Of a DNA stretch of 64,000 nt, positions 41,381 to 48,166 are shown piece by piece. The notes under the pieces are model-generated. The model saw only the letters and a list, made by a program, of their open reading frames with translations, searched no databases and had not been told where the DNA came from. Source of the stretch: Cellulosimicrobium composti (GTDB lineage: Bacteria; Actinomycetota; Actinomycetes; Actinomycetales; Cellulomonadaceae); NCBI RefSeq assembly GCF_009711085.1, contig NZ_WMKA01000012.1, forward strand, positions 30,881-94,880. The letters are read 5' to 3'. Each line of letters opens with the position of its first letter. The stretch's first letter is position 1. The position numbers and the translations under genes were made by a program.

Positions 41381-42808
41381 GTGAGCACCACCTCTCGTCC
41401 CCGTCCCGGCCGGTCCGCGTCGGACCGGCACCCCGCACCCCGGACCGCCGTCGTCGTCGGCGCCGGCATGGTCGGCCTCGCCACCGCGTGGCACCTGCAG
41501 GAGCAGGGCGTCGAGGTCACCGTCGTCGACCGCGAGGGCGTCGCCGCCGGCTCGTCGTGGGGCAACGCCGGGTGGCTCACGCCCGGCATGGCGATGCCCC
41601 TGGCCGACCCGTCGCTGTGGACCTACGGTCCGCGCGCGCTCCTCGACCCGGCCGCGCCCCTCCACGTCCCGGTCCGGTTCGACCCGCGCCTGTGGTCGTT
41701 CTTCGCGCGCTTCATGGCGCACGCGACGCAGCGCCGCTGGGACCGCGCGATGGCGGCGCTCACCCCGATCGACCGCGTCGCGCTCGACGCGTTCGACGAG
41801 CTCGCCGCCGGCGGGAGCCTCGGTCACGGCGTCGAGGCCGGCACGACGCCCGGGCCGTTCACCGTCGCGTTCGAGCACGCGCGCGAGGCCCGACCCTTCC
41901 TGCGCGAGCTCGAGCACGTCGCGGCCGCCGGGCAGACCGTCCCGGTCCGGCGCGTCGAGGCCGGGGAGCGCGCCTACCAGCTCACCGACCGCGTCTCCAC
42001 CGTCTACGCCCTCGAGGGCCAGCGCTTCCTCGAGCCCGGACCGTACGTCCACGCGCTCGCCGACTCCGTGCGCGCCCGCGGCGGCACCATCCTCACCGGC
42101 CTCGACGTGCTCGACGTCGAGCCCGGCCGCCTCGGCGCGTGCGTCTTCGCGCGCGCAGTGCACCCCGACGCCGCCCGGCACCCCGCCCTCGTGGGCGCCG
42201 GGGCGAGCGACGGGCCCGGGGTGACCGACGGCGTCGGGCCGCACGCCGGGGCGCCGCGCCGGGCCGGCTCCCCCGCCGACCGCGAGGAGGGCGTCGTGCT
42301 GCGGGGCGACGCCGTCGTGCTCGCGACCGGTGCGTGGCTGCCCTCGCTCGCCGCGCCGCTCGGCGTGCGCACGCGCGTGCAGGCGGGGCGCGGCTACTCG
42401 TTCACGGTGAAGACCGACGAGCCCGTCGACACGCCGATCTACCTGCCCGCGCGTCGCGTCGCGTGCACGCCGTACCAGGGCCGCTTCCGCATCGCGGGGA
42501 CCATGGAGTTCCGCGGCCCGGACGAGCCGCTCCAGCCCCGGCGCATCGAGGCGATCCTCGCGTCCGTGCGGCACCTCTTCCAGGGCGTCGACCTCGACGA
42601 CCGCCACGACGAGTGGGTCGGCTCGCGGCCCGTCACGCCTGACGGCCTCCCGCTCGTCGGCGCGACCCGCACGCGCGGCGTGTACGTCGCGGGCGGCCAC
42701 GGCATGTGGGGCATGGTCCTGGGCCCCGCGACCGGCCGCGCGCTCGCGCACCTGGTCACCACGGGCGAGACCCCGGACGAGATCCGCCCCTTCGACCCGC
42801 TGCGCTGA
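41381..42808 (+). CDS. FAD-dependent D-amino-acid dehydrogenase-like oxidase (DadA/DAO family)
   Basis: 475 residues from a GTG with GAAGGAG upstream. The Rossmann motif is VVVGAGMVGLATAWHL (about 24-39), followed by VDREGVAAGSSWGNAGWLTP and the C-terminal FAD motif GGHGMWGMVLGPATGRALAH. This is the DadA-type pattern, oxidising D-amino acids (or glycine/sarcosine-like amines) to keto acids. A Gly/Ala/Pro-rich insertion lies about residues 260-305. Divergent Lrp gene and shared half-sites suggest induction by an amino acid. Confidence 0.88.
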   Translation: MSTTSRPRPGRSASDRHPAPRTAVVVGAGMVGLATAWHLQEQGVEVTVVDREGVAAGSSWGNAGWLTPGMAMPLADPSLWTYGPRALLDPAAPLHVPVRFDPRLWSFFARFMAHATQRRWDRAMAALTPIDRVALDAFDELAAGGSLGHGVEAGTTPGPFTVAFEHAREARPFLRELEHVAAAGQTVPVRRVEAGERAYQLTDRVSTVYALEGQRFLEPGPYVHALADSVRARGGTILTGLDVLDVEPGRLGACVFARAVHPDAARHPALVGAGASDGPGVTDGVGPHAGAPRRAGSPADREEGVVLRGDAVVLATGAWLPSLAAPLGVRTRVQAGRGYSFTVKTDEPVDTPIYLPARRVACTPYQGRFRIAGTMEFRGPDEPLQPRRIEAILASVRHLFQGVDLDDRHDEWVGSRPVTPDGLPLVGATRTRGVYVAGGHGMWGMVLGPATGRALAHLVTTGETPDEIRPFDPLR

Positions 42809-42822
42809 CCGCTCTCACCCGC

Positions 42823-42899
42823 CGAGCACGGGGTTGGTGTCGTCATCCCGCCGATCACGTCACCAACCCCGTGCTCGACGGCGAGGAACGTCGTGCTCG
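42823..42899. repeat. Palindromic repeat, copy A (inverted orientation)
   Basis: Perfect 17-bp arms at 42823-42839 and 42861-42877 (CGAGCACGGGGTTGGTG and complement) with a partly paired centre. The flank GCGAGGAACGTCGTGCTCG (42881-42899) is the reverse complement, with one mismatch, of the flank before copies C and D. It lies between convergent gene ends. Confidence 0.88.
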
Positions 42900-42925
42900 A
42901 CGACGGCGCGCGGCTCGAACGACGT

Positions 42926-43261
42926 CTACTCCGCGCGCGGCGCGTACATGATGACGGCGACGCCGGCGAGGCACAGCAGCGCACCCGCGACGTCCCACCG
43001 GTCGGGGCGGAAGCCGTCCACGACCATGCCCCACGCGAGCGACCCCGCGACGAACACCCCGCCGTACGCAGCGAGGATGCGGCCGAAGTGCGCGTCCGGC
43101 TGGAGCGTCGCGACGACGCCGTACAGCCCCAGCGCGACGACGCCCGCGCCGATCCACAGCCAGCCGCGGTGCTCGCGCAGCCCCTGCCACACGAGCCACG
43201 CCCCGCCGATCTCCAGCAGCGCGGCGAGCACGAACAGCGGGACGGAGCGTGCGAGGTCCAT
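42926..43261 (-). CDS. YnfA family small membrane protein
   Basis: 111 residues with four hydrophobic segments, the size of the family. Pattern: [40 protein letters not shown], and [20 protein letters not shown]. YnfA proteins resemble SMR-type transporters, and some contribute to drug efflux. It lies between copies A and B of the palindromic repeat. Confidence 0.93.
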   Translation of the reverse strand: MDLARSVPLFVLAALLEIGGAWLVWQGLREHRGWLWIGAGVVALGLYGVVATLQPDAHFGRILAAYGGVFVAGSLAWGMVVDGFRPDRWDVAGALLCLAGVAVIMYAPRAE

Positions 43262-43375
43262 GCGCGTCAGCGTAGGGCGCCGCCCCGCCGAGCCACCGCC
43301 CCGCCACTGCCGCCCCGCCGCCCGCGGAGCCACTGCCGCCCCGCCATGCCCGCCGAGAACGGGCTTGTGCGCCGT

Positions 43376-43430
43376 CGAGCACGGGGTTGCTGTCGTTATC
43401 GCGGGGATGACGACAGCAACCCCGTGTTCG
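43376..43430. repeat. Palindromic repeat, copy B (overlaps merR 3' end)
   Basis: Arms 43376-43400 and 43406-43430 pair over 25 bp with two G-T pairs around a 5-base loop. Sequence as in copy D (CGAGCACGGGGTTGCTGTCG ...). The flank seen in C and D is absent. The minus-strand MerR frame runs through the right arm and ends at TAA (43398-43396) in the left arm. Confidence 0.88.
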
Positions 43431-43860
43431 GCGGGGAAGCGGTACCCGCGCTCATGGCAGCGCGGGCGGGGACGCGGTCCTCGGGGCGCTGCGCGAAGGG
43501 GCGGATGCGCTCGAGGTAGTCGGCGATGGCGTCGCGGTTCTTCTCGAGGATGCGGATGCGGTCCTCGAGGCGCGCGAGCTCGGTCTCGAGGAGGGCGATC
43601 TTGTCCGGGTAGGCGTTGTGCAGGTGGATCTCCGGGGCGTTCCCGAGGCAGGGCAGGAACTCCTTGATGATCCGCGTCGTGAAGCCGACCTCCAGCAGCC
43701 CGCGGATCTGGAGCACGCGGTCGACGAGGTGCTCGCCGTACTCGCGGTACCCGTTCTCGGCCCGCTCGGGGGTCAGCAGGCCCTGCTCCTCGTAGTAGCG
43801 CAGGAGCCGCGTCGGGGTCCCGGTGCGCCGGGACAGCTCGCCGATCCGCACGTGATCCAC
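43396..43860 (-). CDS. MerR-family transcriptional regulator
   Basis: 154 residues from a GTG at 43860. The HTH is [20 protein letters not shown] and the family coiled coil is [20 protein letters not shown]. The last 10 residues ([10 protein letters not shown]) and the TAA stop are encoded inside palindromic repeat copy B, so the original C-terminus was probably different. It is divergent from an MFS transporter and probably controls it through the palindrome at 43889-43909. It lacks the metal-binding cysteines of metal-sensing MerR proteins (a single Cys in FLPCLGNAP), so a drug or organic inducer is more likely. Confidence 0.9.
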   Translation of the reverse strand: MDHVRIGELSRRTGTPTRLLRYYEEQGLLTPERAENGYREYGEHLVDRVLQIRGLLEVGFTTRIIKEFLPCLGNAPEIHLHNAYPDKIALLETELARLEDRIRILEKNRDAIADYLERIRPFAQRPEDRVPARAAMSAGTASPPNTGLLSSSPR

Positions 43861-43888
43861 CTCATCTCAGCGGGGTGCTTGACCTTCA

Positions 43889-43909
43889 CATCAATGTCAG
43901 ACATCGATG
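43889..43909. promoter_or_regulatory. MerR-type operator palindrome
   Basis: CATCAATGTC-A-GACATCGATG: 9 of 10 positions pair around a single central base. It lies between a possible -35 (TTGACC 43879-43884 or TTCACA 43885-43890) and -10 (TGCTAA 43908-43913) of the MFS gene, where MerR regulators bind. Confidence 0.65.
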
Positions 43910-43913
43910 CTAA
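43908..43913 (+). promoter_or_regulatory. -10 box of the MFS transporter promoter
   Basis: TGCTAA is four bases before the ATG at 43918, and no ribosome site precedes either candidate ATG (43894 or 43918). This favours a leaderless start at 43918. Confidence 0.45.
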
Positions 43914-43917
43914 CCCC

Positions 43918-45159
43918 ATGTCCACGACGAGCACACCCACGCACGACGTCACCGCCTCCGTCCCGGACCCCGGCACGCCCTCGTCCGGCGCTCCGCACAC
44001 CCGGTCCCGCCTGCGACGCACGCTGCCCGTCGGCGCGCTGCTCGCGCTCGCGGCGTCGGGCTTCCTCACGCTGCTCACCGAGATCCTGCCCGCGGGCGTG
44101 CTGCCCGCGATGGCCGCCGACCTCGGCGTCGGGGCCGGCGCGGCCGGGCAGACCGTCACCGCGTTCGCGGTCGGCGCGATCGTCGCCGCGATCCCGCTCA
44201 CGCGGGCCACCGCGCGGTGGGACCGCCGCACGCTGCTCCTCGTGACGATCACGGGGTTCGTCGTCGCGAACACGGTCACGGCGGTGTCGTCGTCGTTCAC
44301 CCTGACGCTCGTCGCGCGGTTCGGCGCGGGTCTCGTCGCCGGTCTCACGTGGGCGCTGCTGCCCGGGTACGTGCGGCGCATCGTGCCCGCCGAGCGCGTC
44401 GGGCGCGCGATGACGATCGCCATGGCCGGCGGGCCGCTCGCGCTCACGCTCGGCGTCCCCGCGGGCGCCGTGCTCGGTGCCGCGCTCGGGTGGCGCTGGA
44501 CGTTCGGCCTCCTCTCGCTCGTCGCGCTCGCCCTGCTCGCGTGGGTCCGGCTCGGCGTGCCGTCCGCGGCGGGCACCTCGCGCGACGACCGCCTCACGAT
44601 CCGCGCCGTGCTCCCCCGCCCGGGGCTGCGGCCCGTGCTGCTGGTCACCGGGCTCAACGTGCTCGCCAACACGTCGCTGTACACGTACGTGGCCGTGCAC
44701 CTCGCGCACCTCGGCCAGGAGTCGCGCACGAGCGCGCTGCTCCTCGTCCTCGGCGCCGCCTCGGCGGGGGCGCTCGTGCTCGTCGGCGCGCTCATCGACC
44801 GGCGACTGCGCGCGCTGACGCTCGGGTCCGTCGTCGTGTTCGCGCTCGCCATGCTCGCGCTCGGCCTCGCGCCGACGTCGACGGTGGTCGTCGTGCTCGC
44901 CGTCGCGGCGTGGGGCTTCGCGTTCGGCGGCGCCGGGACGCTCTACACGACCGCCGCGGCGCGGGCCGCGGGCGACGGGGCCGACGTCGCTCAGTCTGCG
45001 CTCGTGACCGTGTGGAACACGTCCGTCGCGCTCGGCGGGGCGGTCGGCGGGGCGGCGCTCGCCGTCGCCGGGCCGGCCGGTCTCCCGTGGGTCTCGCTCG
45101 CGCTCATGGTCCCGGTGCTCGCGACCGTCGTCGCGGGCAGGCGGCACGCCTTCCGCTGA
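43918..45159 (+). CDS. MFS transporter, DHA1-like (AraJ/Cml type)
   Basis: 413 residues, about 12 hydrophobic segments. Pattern: LTEILPAGVLPAMAADLGVG in helix 1, FAVGAIVAAIPLTRATARWD with the loop 2-3 motif, and AMAGGPLALTLGVPAGAVLG. This matches the DHA1 sugar-efflux and drug-efflux branch. The divergent MerR regulator suggests inducible drug export. The stop is followed within five bases by the flank of repeat copy C. An upstream ATG at 43894 would add eight residues but overlaps the operator. Confidence 0.88.
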   Translation: MSTTSTPTHDVTASVPDPGTPSSGAPHTRSRLRRTLPVGALLALAASGFLTLLTEILPAGVLPAMAADLGVGAGAAGQTVTAFAVGAIVAAIPLTRATARWDRRTLLLVTITGFVVANTVTAVSSSFTLTLVARFGAGLVAGLTWALLPGYVRRIVPAERVGRAMTIAMAGGPLALTLGVPAGAVLGAALGWRWTFGLLSLVALALLAWVRLGVPSAAGTSRDDRLTIRAVLPRPGLRPVLLVTGLNVLANTSLYTYVAVHLAHLGQESRTSALLLVLGAASAGALVLVGALIDRRLRALTLGSVVVFALAMLALGLAPTSTVVVVLAVAAWGFAFGGAGTLYTTAAARAAGDGADVAQSALVTVWNTSVALGGAVGGAALAVAGPAGLPWVSLALMVPVLATVVAGRRHAFR

Positions 45160-45164
45160 CCCGG

Positions 45165-45241
45165 CGAGCACGACCTTCCTCGCGGTCGACCACGGGGTTG
45201 CCGTCGTTATCGCCCCGATAACGACAGCAACCCCGTTCTCG
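45165..45241. repeat. Palindromic repeat, copy C
   Basis: Flank CGAGCACGACCTTCCTCGC (45165-45183) then arms 45187-45212 and 45216-45241 with a three-base loop and few mismatches. It starts six bases after the MFS stop and ends just before the promoter of the RDD gene. Confidence 0.9.
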
Positions 45242-45252
45242 GCGGGGTGTGC

Positions 45253-45258
45253 TTGGAT
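45253..45258 (+). promoter_or_regulatory. -10 box, leaderless promoter of RDD gene
   Basis: TTGGAT, six bases, GTG at 45265. It begins 12 bases after repeat copy C. Confidence 0.5.
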
Positions 45259-45264
45259 CGGCGC

Positions 45265-46398
45265 GTGGCCATCGACGCCCCGACCGGCAGGGGGCCGACG
45301 CACGGCGTCGGAGCCGGAGACCTCGACCCGAGCCTGCCCGGCCTCGAGCCGCCCGTGCCACGCGACGTGTACGCGAGCTGGTCGCGCCGCGTCGTCGCGT
45401 CGCTGCTCGACACGGCGATCGTCGCGGCCGTGCTGTTCGTCGCCGTCGGCCCGGCCTACGAGGTGGCCTGGATCCCGGTGATCACGTTCGGCGTCACCAC
45501 GGAGCAGCCCGTCCCCGGAGGCACGTGGTGGGCGCTCGGCACCACCGCCGCCCTCCTCGCGCTGCAGGCGTGGACCGGTGCGTCGCCGGGCAAGCGGACG
45601 GTGGGGATCGTCGTCGTGCACGCCACGACCGAGCGCCCCGCCGGCCTGGTGCGCACCGTGCTGCGCGACCTCGCGCACGTCCTCGACGCGCTGCTCTACC
45701 TCGGGTTCCTCCGGCCGCTGTGGCACCCGCAGCGGCGCACGTTCGCCGACTCGCTGTGCGACACCGTCGTTCTGCAGCGCGTGCGCCCGCCCGTCCCGTT
45801 CCTCGGCCCGGGCACCGGTCCGGGCGGCCCGACGCCGTCGCGCGCCGTCACGGGCGCGGCCACCGTGCTCTCGGTCGGCAGCGCGGTGTTCGTCCTCGGC
45901 CCGGCGACGGTCACGAGCGGCGAGGTCTGGACGTCGTCGTGCACCCCGACCACGACCGCGGGCTCGCCGCTGACGGTGGACGACGTGCACCTGACCGGTT
46001 GGACGATGCCCGGCACGGTGACCCGGTGGGGCGTGACCCGCCCGTCGCCGCTCCCCGCGGGCGCGTCCGACGAGCCCGGCCTCGACGCCTCGTTCGCGCT
46101 CGACGTCGCGCCGGGCACCGCCGTCGACGGCCCGCTCGACGCGGCGCTCGTCCTGCGGCTCGAGACCTGGGACGGGAGCGACCTGGGCGCGTACCGGTCG
46201 CCGTTCCGCGTCGAGCGGACGGCGGACGGCGCGATCTCGTGGGAGGTCGTGCCGCCGACGCCGGACGGGTCGGGTCTCGACGCCGTGCACGTCCCCGCGG
46301 CCGCGCTCGCCGCGCTGCCCCCGGCGTGGCACTGGGCGGCGTCGGTCGACGTCGAGGGCGAGACGGTCGCCGCGTGCCGCGGCCGCGGACCCTCCTGA
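45265..46398 (+). CDS. RDD family membrane protein
   Basis: 377 residues from GTG. The RDD domain covers about 35-175: it starts YASWSRRVVASLLDTAIVAA with the Arg-Asp pair, then WTGASPGKRTVGIVVVH and LHPQRRTFADSLCDTVV-like text. A fourth hydrophobic segment (about 195-215) leads to an extracytoplasmic C-terminal domain of about 160 residues, which I do not recognise. RDD proteins are small transporters or channels of mixed function. Repeat copies C and D bracket it. Confidence 0.85.
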   Translation: MAIDAPTGRGPTHGVGAGDLDPSLPGLEPPVPRDVYASWSRRVVASLLDTAIVAAVLFVAVGPAYEVAWIPVITFGVTTEQPVPGGTWWALGTTAALLALQAWTGASPGKRTVGIVVVHATTERPAGLVRTVLRDLAHVLDALLYLGFLRPLWHPQRRTFADSLCDTVVLQRVRPPVPFLGPGTGPGGPTPSRAVTGAATVLSVGSAVFVLGPATVTSGEVWTSSCTPTTTAGSPLTVDDVHLTGWTMPGTVTRWGVTRPSPLPAGASDEPGLDASFALDVAPGTAVDGPLDAALVLRLETWDGSDLGAYRSPFRVERTADGAISWEVVPPTPDGSGLDAVHVPAAALAALPPAWHWAASVDVEGETVAACRGRGPS

Positions 46399-46400
46399 CC

Positions 46401-46477
46401 CGAGCACGACCTTCCTCGCGGTCGAGCACGGGGTTGCTGTCGTTATCGCCCCGATAACGACAGCAACCCCGTGTTCG
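46401..46477. repeat. Palindromic repeat, copy D (most perfect)
   Basis: Flank CGAGCACGACCTTCCTCGC (46401-46419) starts right after the RDD stop. Arms 46423-46448 and 46452-46477 pair over 26 positions, 22 of them a perfect core, around a CCC loop. Confidence 0.92.
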
Positions 46478-46635
46478 GCGCGGGGCGGGTGGGCGCAACA
46501 CGACCGAAACGCCGCGGACGGCACGGGGAAACGTCGCGGTCGCACGATGGAGGTGCGCCGGGCCCCGGGCCCGGCGCACCACATCCGTCCCGACCTCCGC
46601 GGTCGCCGTGCGCGACCGCGGCCGAGGAGGCCACC

Positions 46636-46893
46636 GTGCCGGACCACCGCCCGCTCTTCTCCGCCCCCGCGCCCAGCACCCCCGTGACGGGCCCGACCGT
46701 CGGCGCCGTCGCCTCGCGCACCCCGAGCCCGGAGCACGGCGCGGGCGAGCTCAACACGCACGGCGAGCCGCGACGTCGCGCGAACGCGGGCGACGAGCTC
46801 ACGATCGACCCGGCCGACCGCCGTCGCCGGGCCCGCGCCGCGCTGCTCGACCTGCGTCGCGACGTCATCCGCCGGGGCAGCACCGGCTGGTGA
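46636..46893 (+). CDS. Small hypothetical protein
   Basis: 85 residues from a GTG with GAGGAGG six bases upstream, a strong site that supports translation. The first half is Pro/Ser/Thr-rich and disordered (LFSAPAPSTPVTGPTVGAVA). The second half is a charged helix ([20 protein letters not shown]). No known domain and no signal peptide. It lies between repeat copy D and the endonuclease IV gene. Confidence 0.6.
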   Translation: MPDHRPLFSAPAPSTPVTGPTVGAVASRTPSPEHGAGELNTHGEPRRRANAGDELTIDPADRRRRARAALLDLRRDVIRRGSTGW

Positions 46894-46954
46894 CCCGGCG
46901 TGATCGTCGGCGGCGCGACGTGGCCGTCCGCGACGCGGCGTGGGCGGGGCCGCG

Positions 46955-46960
46955 TAGGTT
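46955..46960 (+). promoter_or_regulatory. -10 box, leaderless promoter of endonuclease IV
   Basis: TAGGTT, six bases, ATG at 46967; same box and spacing as the AI-2E transporter promoter. Confidence 0.6.
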
Positions 46961-46966
46961 GGTCCC

Positions 46967-47749
46967 ATGCGGATCGGAGCCCACCTCGACCAGTCGGACG
47001 TCATCGCGCAGGCCGCGAGCATCGGTGCGGACGTCGCCCAGATCTTCCTCGGCGACCCGCAGTCCTGGAAGGGACCGGAGTTCACGTTCCCGGGCGGCGC
47101 GGAGGCCCTGAAGGACGCCGCCGCGGCGGCGGGCCTCGAGCTCGTCGTGCACGCGCCGTACGTCATCAACGTGGCGAGCACGAACAACCGCATCCGCATC
47201 CCGAGCCGCAAGCTGCTGCAGCAGATCGTCGACGGCGCGGCGGCGGTCGGCGCGGTCGGCGTCGTGGTCCACGGCGGGCACGTCACCGCGAAGGACGACC
47301 CGGCGAAGGGGTTCGACAACTGGCGCAAGGCGATCGACGCCCTGGAGACCGACGTCACCGTCTTCGTCGAGAACACCGCGGGCGGCGACTTCTCGATGGC
47401 GCGCCGCCTCGACCGCATCGAGGGCCTGTGGGCGGCGATCCAGCAGTCCGACGGCGCCGCGAACGTCGGGTTCTGCCTCGACACGTGCCACGCGTGGGCG
47501 GGCGGCATCGACCTCACGACGGCGGTCGAGCAGGTCCGCGCGATCACGGGCCGCGTGGACCTCGTGCACCTCAACAACAGCCGCGACGCCGCGGGCTCCG
47601 GCGCGGACCGGCACGCGGGCCTGACCTCGGGCTCGATCGACCCTGACCTCCTGCTCGGCGTCGTGCACGCCGCCGGGACGTCGGTCGTGTGCGAGACGCA
47701 CGCGGACGTCCCCGCGGACGTCGCGTGGCTGCGCGAGCAGGTCGGCTGA
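46967..47749 (+). CDS. nfo: Deoxyribonuclease IV (AP endonuclease, EndoIV family)
   Basis: 260 residues, TIM barrel with the trinuclear zinc ligands in order: HAPY (about 63), VVHGGH (about 100), VENTAG (about 141), [14 protein letters not shown] (about 168-181), [19 protein letters not shown] (about 204-222) and CETHAD (about 245). It cuts DNA 5' to abasic sites in base-excision repair. A VOC-family gene follows two bases after the stop and is probably co-transcribed. Confidence 0.93.
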   Translation: MRIGAHLDQSDVIAQAASIGADVAQIFLGDPQSWKGPEFTFPGGAEALKDAAAAAGLELVVHAPYVINVASTNNRIRIPSRKLLQQIVDGAAAVGAVGVVVHGGHVTAKDDPAKGFDNWRKAIDALETDVTVFVENTAGGDFSMARRLDRIEGLWAAIQQSDGAANVGFCLDTCHAWAGGIDLTTAVEQVRAITGRVDLVHLNNSRDAAGSGADRHAGLTSGSIDPDLLLGVVHAAGTSVVCETHADVPADVAWLREQVG

Positions 47750-47751
47750 CG

Positions 47752-48165
47752 GTGCACGACCCGCGGCCCCTGCGCCTGCGCAACGTCACGGTCGACGCGC
47801 GCGACCCGCGCGGGCTCGCCGAGTTCTACCGCGGCCTCACCGGCTGGGAGTACACGCCCGGCCACGAGGAGGTCGACCCGGAGGGCGACGACTGGCTCTC
47901 GCTCCAGGTCCCGGGCGGCGCGTCACGCCTGGCGTTCCAGCGCTCCGACGCGGCCGTGCCGCCGTGGCCGGGCGGCGCCCGGGTCCACGTCGACCTGGAC
48001 GTGCCGGACCTCGCGGCGGCGCACGAGCACGCGCTCGCGTGCGGGGCACGCCCGCTGACGGGCACCCCGGCGGAGGAAGGCCACCCCGACGACCTGTTCC
48101 GCGTCTACGCCGACCCGGAGGGCCACCCCTTCTGCCTGAGCTCGCCCCCGCTCGACCACCGGTGA
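47752..48165 (+). CDS. VOC family protein
   Basis: 137 residues from a GTG two bases after nfo. Pattern: RLRNVTVDARDPRGLAEFYR, GLTGWEYTP, ARVHVDLDVPDLAAAHEHAL, and the C-terminal YADPEGHPFCL. It is a glyoxalase/dioxygenase fold with metal residues at the usual positions; substrate unknown. Tight coupling to a DNA-repair nuclease is odd but may only reflect compact gene packing. It is convergent with the antiporter gene, only one base apart. Confidence 0.88.
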   Translation: MHDPRPLRLRNVTVDARDPRGLAEFYRGLTGWEYTPGHEEVDPEGDDWLSLQVPGGASRLAFQRSDAAVPPWPGGARVHVDLDVPDLAAAHEHALACGARPLTGTPAEEGHPDDLFRVYADPEGHPFCLSSPPLDHR

Positions 48166-48166
48166 C

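Noticed and set aside
45207..46457. Several open frames ending in a short GLLSLSPR-type tail at the repeats
   Set aside because: They arise because the palindrome encodes the same tail and a TAA in one frame on each strand. Only the MerR gene has independent support.
35369..46477. The spaced inverted repeats as a CRISPR array
   Set aside because: There are no regularly spaced identical direct repeats with unique spacers and no cas genes; the copies are hairpins hundreds to thousands of bases apart.
43897..47865. 1322-codon minus-strand open frame crossing several plus-strand genes
   Set aside because: It spans MFS, RDD and nfo genes and the repeats, and its product has no coherent domain. 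It is open only because stop codons are rare in this composition.
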